Of a stretch of 38,503 bases of DNA, positions 31,655 to 38,503 are shown piece by piece. Source of the stretch: JARKQH01 sp964631605 (GTDB lineage: Bacteria; Verrucomicrobiota; Verrucomicrobiia; Limisphaerales; UBA8199). Every line of letters begins with the position of its first letter. Positions within the stretch are counted from its first letter, which is position 1. Location of the stretch: positions 1-38,503 of the forward strand of contig CAZVYG010000051.1 in NCBI GenBank assembly GCA_964631605.1. The letters run 5' to 3'. The position numbers and the translations under genes were made by a program. A model generated the notes under the pieces. It searched no databases, was not told the origin of the DNA, and saw only the letters and a program-made list of their open reading frames with translations.

Positions 31655-33842
31655 CGGCTTGCGTTGTGTAGGGCGCCGGGGCTTCCCAAAGCTCCCAATG
31701 CTGGCGAGCCTGAGCGGCCGTGTAGGTGTTCCCGAGTTCCGTAATGACGGCGTCGGCACCGCCGAACTCGGTGGTCCAATTTCGCACGGTGGCCATCCGG
31801 GTGGCTATGCTTGCGTTTGGGTTCCAAGCGCCGCGAAGATTCCACACCGCCAGACGGATCAGGTGGCCAAAGATGATGCAGCGGGTGTCGCCCTGGGTGG
31901 GCTTGACCTGACCCTGCTGGAGGAGCGCGAGGTCTTCAGCTACGATCCTGGCCAGCGCGGCGGGAGTTGCGGCAAGCCACCGGCGTGGAAACCTGCCCGT
32001 GGACCGACAGACGAAGACGGTATCCACGATGGATGAGGCCGTGCCGTTGATATGGATGGACGCGCCCATCTCCGCCGGGCACGGGAGGGACGCCGAGCAC
32101 ACAAGACCCGAGTCCAGCATCGCGACGGCGACAGGGAGGTAAGCGTCAAGCTGGTTATGGTGGTACGTGAAGGCGAGCGGTGACCCGGGTTTCAGGGCCT
32201 TGGCCATCTTCCGAAAGACGCGCGAGAGTCCCTCGCTGAAGTGATCGAGGGTCCGGCCCATGCTGACGTTACCCGTGAGTTCATTGGCATTGCGGGTTGT
32301 CACACGCCTGAACTCGGGGTGTGTGGAGGTGATAAGTTTGCGGAGCCACACGTAACAAAAATCCATGAGTTCCGCGTACTGGACATTACTAAAATACGGG
32401 GGGTCGGTTAGGATGATGTCGAACTTCGCGCCTTCAAAGTCGGCTTCCGTGGCATCGGCGCATTCCAAGGCGACACGCTTGATCTCGGGCGGGCGCGTGC
32501 TGTTGCGCTTGTCTCCTATCCACTCGTCGGGAATGGGAACCTGGACCTTGCGCGAACCTTGGTGGCGAATCTCAAACGGCTGTCCGCAAAAGGATTTTGC
32601 TTTATAGAACTTGTCCGTGATGTTTAGCCAGCCGCCGCTGCCGATGGCGCCGGTCCTGCCACTGAGCCCGATCAGGTTCGACTCACATTGGATCAGGCCA
32701 ATGGGAAAGCCGTGAACCGAGAAAACGTCCAGCGACTTCAGGGCCATGGTGTCGTACCGGCAAAGCATGTTCTGGTAGCGGAGCAGGTCTGAAAGATTCG
32801 TGGCGAGTGCGTCGGCAATGCGCGAGTCCTTTTCACGGGTGATCAAGCGGCAAGCCAATTCCAGGCCCAGCAGTTGGCGAGCGTTGAACATCTGGCGGTA
32901 GCGGCGGTAGCCCCAGCGGTGCAGGCGGTCGGTCTCGTCACCGGCTGGAATTTCGTCTTCGGGGATAAATGACGGGCGAAGCGTGGACAATCGTTTGGAA
33001 GCAGCCTCGTACTTGGCGAGATCCTCCGGCGCAGGTTTCTTGAAGAATCGCCCTCGGTGCGCGGGCCGGCAGGCTTCGCAGTGGTACTCGATGGCGAAAA
33101 GCCTGTGGCTCGGGGGGCCAGCGGAGGGGGCGGGGTAGTTATTAACATGGCCGCAGTGCCCGCACTTGCAGCGGTTGCGTTTTGCGGTGTACTCGAGCCT
33201 GAACGGGGTCTTACAGTGTGGACAGGGCGGCGGATCCTTGGGGGAAGGGCTGTTGTAGAGTTCGCCGCAAGCTCGACAGACAAACACGTTTGTTGGATGA
33301 CGGACTGCCTCCGCAACAAGGTAGTTGGGGAAGAGTTCGATATTGTGGCCACAGCGCTCGCAGGGGAGCGACTTAACCCAGAGGAAGTACTTGACGTGGG
33401 CATGCTCGGAACCACATTCAAGGCACGTGGTGCGATAGAGGGCGCCGATGTCCCGCTCGAGCGATTGTCGCAGCGCGTCCGCGGCCCGGCGGTAGGCGTC
33501 CAGCTCGACCTCCAGGATTTCCTGGCGCACAATCCACCATGCCATCGGGTTGATGTCCAAGCCTGTGATTTCGCAGCCCACGCGGTTGGCCTCGATTAGC
33601 GTTGTTCCTCCTCCCATAAACGGGTCAAGCACGCGCAAAGTCCTCAGCGACTGAGAGCGGTAAAACTCCTCCCGCAGCGGTCCGTGGACGAATTCAGAAA
33701 GAATTAACGCGCGGAACAGCGTGCCCGGCCTTCGAGCAAACCACTTGTGGACCGCCATGATGGGGCGGTAGTTCTGCTGGATCTGCTTCTCCCGCAGAGC
33801 CAGGTCCGCCACAAACGGCACATCAAAGTCGCGCTCAATCAT
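31638..33842 (-). CDS. DNA methyltransferase with multiple zinc-ribbon-like CxxC pairs
   Basis: Protein of 734 residues. The N-terminus REKQIQQNYRPIMAVHKWFA, then RRPGTLFRALIL, resembles the entry segment of DUF1156-type (COG1743) DNA methylases. SAM-binding motif DPFMGGGTTLIEANRVG is at residues 73-88, with GLDINPMAW after it; the catalytic motif DPPYFSNVQYAEL begins at Asp480. DPPY suggests N6-adenine or N4-cytosine methylation. Between them lie many cysteine pairs (140/143, 161/164, 189/192, 207/210, 227/230, 255/258), pointing to several zinc ribbons in the recognition region. Start is ATG 33842; upstream in-frame sequence is not protein-like. Its coding end overlaps the nuclease gene, so the two are likely one restriction-modification unit. 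It is divergent from cardiolipin synthase. Exact family assignment is tentative. Confidence 0.85.
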   Translation of the reverse strand: MIERDFDVPFVADLALREKQIQQNYRPIMAVHKWFARRPGTLFRALILSEFVHGPLREEFYRSQSLRTLRVLDPFMGGGTTLIEANRVGCEITGLDINPMAWWIVRQEILEVELDAYRRAADALRQSLERDIGALYRTTCLECGSEHAHVKYFLWVKSLPCERCGHNIELFPNYLVAEAVRHPTNVFVCRACGELYNSPSPKDPPPCPHCKTPFRLEYTAKRNRCKCGHCGHVNNYPAPSAGPPSHRLFAIEYHCEACRPAHRGRFFKKPAPEDLAKYEAASKRLSTLRPSFIPEDEIPAGDETDRLHRWGYRRYRQMFNARQLLGLELACRLITREKDSRIADALATNLSDLLRYQNMLCRYDTMALKSLDVFSVHGFPIGLIQCESNLIGLSGRTGAIGSGGWLNITDKFYKAKSFCGQPFEIRHQGSRKVQVPIPDEWIGDKRNSTRPPEIKRVALECADATEADFEGAKFDIILTDPPYFSNVQYAELMDFCYVWLRKLITSTHPEFRRVTTRNANELTGNVSMGRTLDHFSEGLSRVFRKMAKALKPGSPLAFTYHHNQLDAYLPVAVAMLDSGLVCSASLPCPAEMGASIHINGTASSIVDTVFVCRSTGRFPRRWLAATPAALARIVAEDLALLQQGQVKPTQGDTRCIIFGHLIRLAVWNLRGAWNPNASIATRMATVRNWTTEFGGADAVITELGNTYTAAQARQHWELWEAPAPYTTQADEVSF

Positions 33843-34055
33843 CCGGGTGTGAGCGTGCCAGCAATTCGGTGCCAAGCCAAGGAGGATAGTGGATCTGGAC
33901 GATGGCACCGACGGAAGGGTCGAGCTAAGTGGGGGCGGGGCTGCGAGCAAGCCGGAACCCCGGAACAGGGGCGGGCGAATTTGACCACCGTGGCGAAGCC
34001 TCAATCCAAGCCTCGCTTTTAAGAGAAGGGCGGCTATGCTGCCGGCGCGTCGCGT

Positions 34056-35513
34056 ATGGACTGGCTCGATTATCTGGCCAAGGTGTGGCATTACCTGGCG
34101 GCAGTCTTCACCCTCCTGCTGGCCGCGCTGGCGGCGGGGCACGCGCTGCTTTATAAACGGGATTCCCGCGCCGCCGTGCTCTGGGTGGCCTTGTCGTTGT
34201 TCCTTCCTGCGGTGGGGCCGGTGCTTTATTTCATTCTGGGGGTCAATCGCATCAAGCGTCGCGCCCTGCTGCTGCGCGGCGATCTGGAGCGTTTCGAGGC
34301 CCGGCAGCACGTCGAGGAGTGCAACGACGAACAGCTTGCCGCCCGCCTGCCCGCGGCCCGCCGGCACCTGGCGGCGCTGGCGCTTACCACCGCGCGGGTG
34401 CATACGCGGCCCCTGCTGCCGGGCAACCGGCTCGAGCCGCTGCGCAACGGCGACGCCGCCTACCCCGCCATGCTCGAGGCGATTGCCCGCGCCCGCCACT
34501 CGGTCGCGCTCTCGACCTACATTTTCGACCGGGACGAAGCGGGGCTGATGTTCGCCCGCGCCCTGGGGGACGCGGTCCGGCGGGGTGTCCAGGTGCGGTT
34601 GCTGATTGACGGCACGGGCGCGCGGTACTCCTGGCCGTCCATCCTCGGCGTGCTCCGGCGCGAGCGGGTGCCTTACGCCCGCTTCCTCTCGACTTTCCCC
34701 GTCTGGCAACTGCTTTCGCTGAACCTGCGGAACCACCGCAAACTGCTGGTGGTGGACGGCCGCGTGGGCTTCACCGGCGGCCTGAACCTTCGCGTGGGCC
34801 ATTGGCTGGCAAAGCACCCGCGCCATCCCATCCGCGACATTCACTTCCGGATTGAAGGCCCGGTCGTCGCCCATTTGCAGGAAGTGTTCACCGACGACTG
34901 GTTTTTCACCACCCGCGAAGCGCTGCGCGGGCCGGAGTGGTTTCCGCCGCTGGAGGACTGCGGCCCCAGCATCGCCCGGGGCATCGCCGACGGCCCCGAC
35001 GAAGACTTAGAGAAGCTGCGCTGGACCATCCTCGCCGCCCTGACCGCCGCGCGCCAATCGGTTCGCATCGCCACCCCCTACTTCCTGCCGGATGCGACCA
35101 TCATCGCCGCGTTGAACCTGGCCGCCATGCGCGGGGTGGCGGTGGATATCCTGCTGCCGGCCAGGAACAATCTGCCCTTCGTGCAGTGGGCTTCGACCGC
35201 CCATTGGTGGCAGATGCTCGAACGCGGCTGCCGGATTTGGCTCAGTCCGCCTCCTTTCGATCACTCGAAATTGTTCATCGTGGATGACTGCTGGGTGCTG
35301 GTCGGCTCGACGAATTGGGACCCGCGCAGCCTGCGGCTGAACTTTGAGTTCAACGTCGAAGCCTACGATCCGCCGCTGGCCGAGAAGTTGGCCGCCCTCT
35401 TTGACGAGCTGCTGGGTGGCAGCCGGCTGACGACTCTTGAGGAGGTGGACAGCCGCAGCCTGCCGGTCCGCCTTCGTGACGGGGCGGCGCGTCTGCTCAC
35501 GCCCTTCCTCTGA
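34056..35513 (+). CDS. cls: Cardiolipin synthase (PLD family)
   Basis: Membrane enzyme of 485 residues that joins two phosphatidylglycerols into cardiolipin and glycerol. Two N-terminal membrane helices (AAVFTLLLAALAAGHALLY and AVLWVALSLFLPAVGPVLYF) are followed by two phospholipase-D halves. The HKD motifs are complete: NHRKLLVVDGRVGFTGGLN with His227/Lys229, and DHSKLFIVDDCWVLVGSTNW with His403/Lys405. A glycine-rich GS.N follows each. Length and architecture match bacterial Cls. Start at ATG 34056, after a 213-base gap from the divergent methyltransferase. It converges with the SGNH lipoprotein gene across 33 bases; an odd palindrome GCCCGCGGCGGGC (35518-35530) lies there. Despite the PLD fold beside a methyltransferase, the membrane helices exclude a nuclease role. 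Confidence 0.93.
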   Translation: MDWLDYLAKVWHYLAAVFTLLLAALAAGHALLYKRDSRAAVLWVALSLFLPAVGPVLYFILGVNRIKRRALLLRGDLERFEARQHVEECNDEQLAARLPAARRHLAALALTTARVHTRPLLPGNRLEPLRNGDAAYPAMLEAIARARHSVALSTYIFDRDEAGLMFARALGDAVRRGVQVRLLIDGTGARYSWPSILGVLRRERVPYARFLSTFPVWQLLSLNLRNHRKLLVVDGRVGFTGGLNLRVGHWLAKHPRHPIRDIHFRIEGPVVAHLQEVFTDDWFFTTREALRGPEWFPPLEDCGPSIARGIADGPDEDLEKLRWTILAALTAARQSVRIATPYFLPDATIIAALNLAAMRGVAVDILLPARNNLPFVQWASTAHWWQMLERGCRIWLSPPPFDHSKLFIVDDCWVLVGSTNWDPRSLRLNFEFNVEAYDPPLAEKLAALFDELLGGSRLTTLEEVDSRSLPVRLRDGAARLLTPFL

Positions 35514-35546
35514 ATCTGCCCGCGGCGGGCTCCACCGGCGCGAGGC

Positions 35547-36257
35547 TCAATCCCGGACGAGAAAAGGCGCGACCGCCTCCTTCCAAATCGCATAGCCCTT
35601 CTCATTCATGTGCAGGCGGTCCTTTACAAAAATGTCCGGTTTGGGCAGGCCGTCGGGCCCGAGCATCAGCGGGAACACATTGATAAAGTCCATTCCGTGA
35701 CGGCGGCAATACGCCTCAATCAACTGGTTGAGCCGTTTCACCTTTTCGACCTGCGCCCACCGCGCCGGGTTGGGCGCGCTGGCAATGTAGGCGATCCGCG
35801 TCCGCGGCAGGGCCTGGCGAATCCGCCGCGCCAGCGCCACAAAATCCCCATAGACCAGGTCGGGGTCTTTGCCCGCATTCAAATCGTTGCCGCCGGCGTA
35901 AATCACCACTTGCCGGGGGCGGTAGGGCAGGATGATGCGGTCGGCGAAGTGGACCGAGTCCGCGAGTTGAGAGCCGCCGAACCCGCGGTTCACGACGGGA
36001 AGGCCGGGGAAGTCCGTGGCGAGGGATTTCCAAAGCCGAATACTGGAGGAACCGACAAAGAGGATGCAGGCCTCCGGCGGACGGTTGGTCGCATCACTCG
36101 CCTCGAAGGCCCGGATGTCCTTTTCCCACCGGCTCGAATCGTGGGTGGCCAGCGTGTTGGGCGGCAAGGTCCGGCAGCCGGCGGCGACCAGCGCCAGCAG
36201 GGTCGCCGATAGGAACAATCTCCGGGTTATCACAACAAAAGGCAGGTCCGGGTTCAT
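35547..36257 (-). CDS. SGNH/GDSL-family hydrolase, lipoprotein
   Basis: Exported lipoprotein of 236 residues; the N-terminus LFLSATLLALVAAGCRTL has a lipobox (VAAGC). The SGNH blocks are all visible: block I nucleophile serine in LFVGSSSIRLW, block II glycine in NRGFGGSQLADS, block III asparagine in YAGGNDLNAG, and block V Asp/His in VKDRLHMNEKGY. Such enzymes deacetylate polysaccharides or cleave esters; an acetyl-esterase acting on substituted sugars would fit the locus. Start at ATG 36257, giving a standard lipoprotein signal; longer in-frame starts overlap the upstream gene. It follows the alpha/beta esterase by 23 bases on the same strand, so the two probably form an operon. Confidence 0.88.
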   Translation of the reverse strand: MNPDLPFVVITRRLFLSATLLALVAAGCRTLPPNTLATHDSSRWEKDIRAFEASDATNRPPEACILFVGSSSIRLWKSLATDFPGLPVVNRGFGGSQLADSVHFADRIILPYRPRQVVIYAGGNDLNAGKDPDLVYGDFVALARRIRQALPRTRIAYIASAPNPARWAQVEKVKRLNQLIEAYCRRHGMDFINVFPLMLGPDGLPKPDIFVKDRLHMNEKGYAIWKEAVAPFLVRD

Positions 36258-36280
36258 TGCGTTTGAGTTTTGAATCAGGA

Positions 36281-37294
36281 CTATCGCGGCGGTTTGAGGT
36301 GTTTGTCGAAAAAGCCAACCACCACCGGGCGTAAATCCTGCGGCAGCGGTTTCCGGCCCCACTTTTCAAGGTCAAAGGTATGGCCGGCGTCCGGCAGCAG
36401 CAACAACTGATGCTCGACGCCGTGTTCGGCCAGGACTCTGGCCAACTCCGACGATTGGTCCCGGTCCACCGTGGTGTCCGCCAAGCCGTGCAGGATGAGC
36501 GTCGGCGGGCTCTGGCACGTCACATGATGCACGGGGGAAGCCAGTTTCCATTTTTCGGGATTGGCCTCGCGCGTGTCGGAAAAGAGGGTCGAGTTGCGAA
36601 GCTGGCCGGTCGGCTTGCCGGTGGCGTCGGTCGCCTGCCGGGTCAACAAATCCGTAATGCCGTACAGGTCCACACAGGCCTGAACCCGGTCCGATACCCC
36701 TGGATACGGTTCGCGCGGGGACAGCTCGGGATGCCCGGCTGTGTAGGCGACCATCAAGGCCAGGTGTCCCCCCGCCGACCCGCCAATCACGCCAATATGG
36801 CCCGGATCCACCTGGTACTTCTCCGCGTAGTGGCGCAGGAACCGCACCCCGTTCTTGCAATCGTGGAGATTGGTCGGCCATTTGTCCGGTCCCTCCTTCA
36901 AATACTCGACACTGGCGCATACATAACCGGCCTTCGCCAGCGTCGTTCCAATGTTGAACTCGCGCGCCGCGGCCTTGTCGCCCCCGGTCCAGCCCCCGCC
37001 ATGAATAATGACCACCGCCGGCGAACGCGCCTGCGCCGGACGATTGGCCGGCAGGTAAAGGTCCAGCTTCTCCTCGCGCCCGGGTGCGAGGTAAGCCACG
37101 TCCCGTTCAATGATGACGCCCTCCGGCGGCGCCAACTGGGCGGGGCGAACCCTGGTCTTGCCTGCCGCTGGAGTTTCCACCGCCCCCGCGTTGGGACCGT
37201 CGGCGGCCAGCGCCGGCACAAAACATCCCGCGCAAACCAACACCCCGCTCACCGCCATCCCGGCCTGGGGCCATCGCCAACGACTGCAGCTCAT
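36281..37294 (-). CDS. Exported alpha/beta hydrolase (esterase/lipase family)
   Basis: Protein of 337 residues with a signal peptide (GMAVSGVLVCAGCFVPALAA). The alpha/beta-hydrolase core shows the oxyanion motif VVIIHGGGWTGGD, the nucleophile elbow GVIGGSAGGHLAL, the acid region ILHGLADTTVDRDQS and the catalytic histidine in LPDAGHTFD. Family relatives are carbohydrate esterases and hormone-sensitive-lipase-type proteins (HGGGW). Substrate is inferred only from company: an esterase that removes acyl groups from polysaccharide would complement the rhamnosidases. Start chosen at MSCSRWRWPQAGM, 37294; internal Met 13 would also give a signal peptide. First gene of a two-gene unit with the SGNH lipoprotein, divergent from thiM by 100 bases. 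Confidence 0.88.
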   Translation of the reverse strand: MSCSRWRWPQAGMAVSGVLVCAGCFVPALAADGPNAGAVETPAAGKTRVRPAQLAPPEGVIIERDVAYLAPGREEKLDLYLPANRPAQARSPAVVIIHGGGWTGGDKAAAREFNIGTTLAKAGYVCASVEYLKEGPDKWPTNLHDCKNGVRFLRHYAEKYQVDPGHIGVIGGSAGGHLALMVAYTAGHPELSPREPYPGVSDRVQACVDLYGITDLLTRQATDATGKPTGQLRNSTLFSDTREANPEKWKLASPVHHVTCQSPPTLILHGLADTTVDRDQSSELARVLAEHGVEHQLLLLPDAGHTFDLEKWGRKPLPQDLRPVVVGFFDKHLKPPR

Positions 37295-37394
37295 GCGCGC
37301 CAAAACTAGCAGGACCTGCCGGCCGGGCAACGACGAAACCCGACAAAAAAACCTGTGGTGCCGAGAGCGGGCCGGTCGTTATGCTCGCCGCCGC

Positions 37395-38198
37395 ATGACC
37401 ATGACAGCTTACGATGTTCTGGAGCGGGTGCGCGAACAAAAGCCGCTGGTTCATCATTTGACCAACTGGGTGACCATCTACGATTGCGCCCAGGTGGTGA
37501 AGACCCTCGGCGCCTCTCCCGTCATGGCTCACGCCGCGGAGGAAGCCGCCGATATGGCTCAACTGGCCTCGGCCCTTGTATTGAACATCGGCACGCTAAC
37601 CTCCGACTTTGTGGCGGCGATGCGGCTTGCCGCCCGCGCGGCCAATGCCAAAGCCATCCCGGTCGTTCTTGACGTCTGCGGCGCCGGCGCCACGCCGTTC
37701 CGCGACCAAAAGTGTTTCGAACTGCTGGATTCGGTCCGCATAGACTTGATCAAGGGCAACGCCAGCGAAGTGGCGCGCATTGCCGGCGCCAGCGTCCGCA
37801 CCCGCGGCGTGGACGCCGCCGACGTTGCCGGCGACCTGGTCGCGCTCGCCCGGCAGTTGGCCCGGGCGCGCCAGGCCACGGTCGTTGTGACCGGCGCCCA
37901 GGACATCATTGCCGGCGGTGATCAAACCGTTCTCGTGCGCAATGGCCACCCCCTCATGACCCGCGTGGTGGGCACCGGTTGCATGGCCGCCTCGGTCATC
38001 GGCGCTTTCGCCGCCGTCGAGCGCAATCTGGTTGTCGCGGCCGCCAGCGCGTTGATCTGTTACGAAATCGCCGCCGAACTGGCCGCGGAACAGGGCGCGG
38101 GCCCTGGCACCTTCAAAGAGCGGCTCTTCGATTGTCTCGCCGGGCTCGACCGGCCGACCTGCGAGCGCCGTCAACGAGTTCAATATCTCCCCCAATGA
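37395..38198 (+). CDS. thiM: Hydroxyethylthiazole kinase
   Basis: Thiamine salvage enzyme; phosphorylates 4-methyl-5-(2-hydroxyethyl)thiazole with ATP. It has 267 residues, the usual length. The substrate region is PLVHHLTNWVTIYDCAQVVK then LGASPVMAHAAEEA, the central VVLDVCGAGATPFR and IKGNASEVARIAG match the family, and the catalytic cysteine sits in VVGTGCMAASVIGAF. Start at MTMTAYDVLERV, with the ATG at 37395 preceded by arginine-coding noise and no clear Shine-Dalgarno. The usual partners (thiE, thiD) are not in the window; they may be elsewhere. A hairpin with a T run follows 42 bases after the stop. Confidence 0.93.
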   Translation: MTMTAYDVLERVREQKPLVHHLTNWVTIYDCAQVVKTLGASPVMAHAAEEAADMAQLASALVLNIGTLTSDFVAAMRLAARAANAKAIPVVLDVCGAGATPFRDQKCFELLDSVRIDLIKGNASEVARIAGASVRTRGVDAADVAGDLVALARQLARARQATVVVTGAQDIIAGGDQTVLVRNGHPLMTRVVGTGCMAASVIGAFAAVERNLVVAAASALICYEIAAELAAEQGAGPGTFKERLFDCLAGLDRPTCERRQRVQYLPQ

Positions 38199-38240
38199 GG
38201 CGGGCCGTAGGCGCTGGAAGCTCGCGAAGCGTCTTGGAGT

Positions 38241-38262
38241 GCGGCAGTCCTCTGCCGCTTTT
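38241..38262 (+). terminator. Hairpin with T run after thiM, or REP-like element
   Basis: GCGGCAG-TCCT-CTGCCGC is a perfect 7-bp stem with 4-base loop, followed by TTTT (38259-38262) and CCC. It lies 42 bases downstream of the thiM stop and fits a Rho-independent terminator. The wording around it (CTTGGAGTGCGGCAG) also resembles dispersed palindromic units I associate with genomes of this phylum, so a repeat-element origin is possible. Confidence 0.6.
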
Positions 38263-38316
38263 CCCTAGCGGCGGGTCGAGAAGGGGGTGAGCGGCTAGGA
38301 CGCGCAAGGATGGCTA

Positions 38317-38490
38317 CTTCAGCCTTCAGCCTTCCGCCTTCCCCGCCCTCTGGCCTTCGGCCCGTTGCGTGAGATTCACCTCCCGACAGTCGGCCGCACA
38401 CCAGCTCGCCAAAACGTCCCGTGGTCTCGTGGTCATGTTGTCCCCCTTCCACCTTCGCACCTTCCTACTTTCGCACTTTCGCACCTCGCT
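38317..38490. repeat. Degenerate pyrimidine-rich tandem repeats
   Basis: TTCAGCC is repeated (CTTCAGCCTTCAGCCTTCCG) near 38318, and CTTTCGCAC/CTTCGCACC units recur between 38450 and 38487. Copies are imperfect and differ by single bases. They look like slipped-strand repeats in noncoding DNA. Confidence 0.5.
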
Positions 38491-38503
38491 TTAGTCCCAT
38501 AGT

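Larger units (their letters stand above)
38199..38503. other. Noncoding right end
   Basis: No gene is evident. The stretch contains the hairpin at 38241-38262 and, from about 38320 on, pyrimidine-rich degenerate repeats. Short minus-strand frames here give arginine/serine-rich peptides and are not credible genes. Confidence 0.6.

Noticed and set aside
31638..35513. Methyltransferase, nuclease and PLD protein as a three-gene defence island
   Set aside because: The PLD protein has two N-terminal membrane helices and both HKD motifs in cardiolipin-synthase arrangement, and it is divergent from the other two genes. It is a housekeeping enzyme.
1..38503. CRISPR arrays, rRNA genes, intact tRNA genes
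   Set aside because: No regularly spaced repeats, no rRNA sequence and no complete cloverleaf were seen on either strand.

Overview
GC-rich bacterial DNA, most likely from a Verrucomicrobiota member of the Limisphaerales/Pedosphaerales type. This rests on gene content, not on a marker gene: a prepilin-headed protein with the 'AFTLIELLVVIAIIAIL' head, a PEP-CTERM protein, GH106- and GH78-type rhamnosidases, a UroD-like enzyme beside a glycosidase, exported hydrolases, and a periplasmic propeller sensor kinase. Most starts lack a clear Shine-Dalgarno sequence.

Layout. (1) 1-3053, minus: a GH106-type alpha-L-rhamnosidase running off the left edge, with a perfect 18-bp palindrome just upstream. 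(2) 3054-4149: a scar without an intact gene, holding the 3' end of a tRNA-Gly and a piece of an IS630-type transposase. (3) 4150-9405: housekeeping and metabolic genes, namely PTS enzyme I (minus), a PfkB sugar kinase (plus), elongation factor P (minus, with a clear terminator), a possible relic and small hypothetical gene, and an exported nitrilase-family amidohydrolase (plus). (4) 9499-26344, all minus: sensor kinase, prepilin-like protein, PEP-CTERM protein, LamG protein, a 1530-residue multidomain secreted protein, a GH78 rhamnosidase and a UroD-like protein. A strong terminator after the LamG gene splits this run into at least two transcription units. (5) 26479-30239, plus: a LuxR-type response regulator divergent from the kinase, followed by a Tat-exported putative glycosidase. 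(6) 30620-33842, minus: a DNA methyltransferase with many CxxC pairs, overlapped by a PD-(D/E)xK nuclease gene; it reads as a restriction-modification pair. (7) 34056-38198: cardiolipin synthase (plus), an SGNH lipoprotein and an alpha/beta esterase (minus pair), and hydroxyethylthiazole kinase (plus). The right end is noncoding, with a hairpin and pyrimidine-rich repeats.

How it fits together (inference): the window looks like a locus for taking apart rhamnose-containing polysaccharide. Two rhamnosidase families, a third putative glycosidase and several exported carbohydrate-binding-like proteins surround a divergent two-component pair whose sensor has a propeller input domain. Three neighbouring exported proteins share one beta-sandwich module, and two share a C-terminal domain of the kind common on secreted proteins in this phylum.

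The least ordinary items are the methyltransferase/nuclease pair, the palindrome upstream of the GH106 gene, the shared-module exported proteins, and the tRNA/IS scar.
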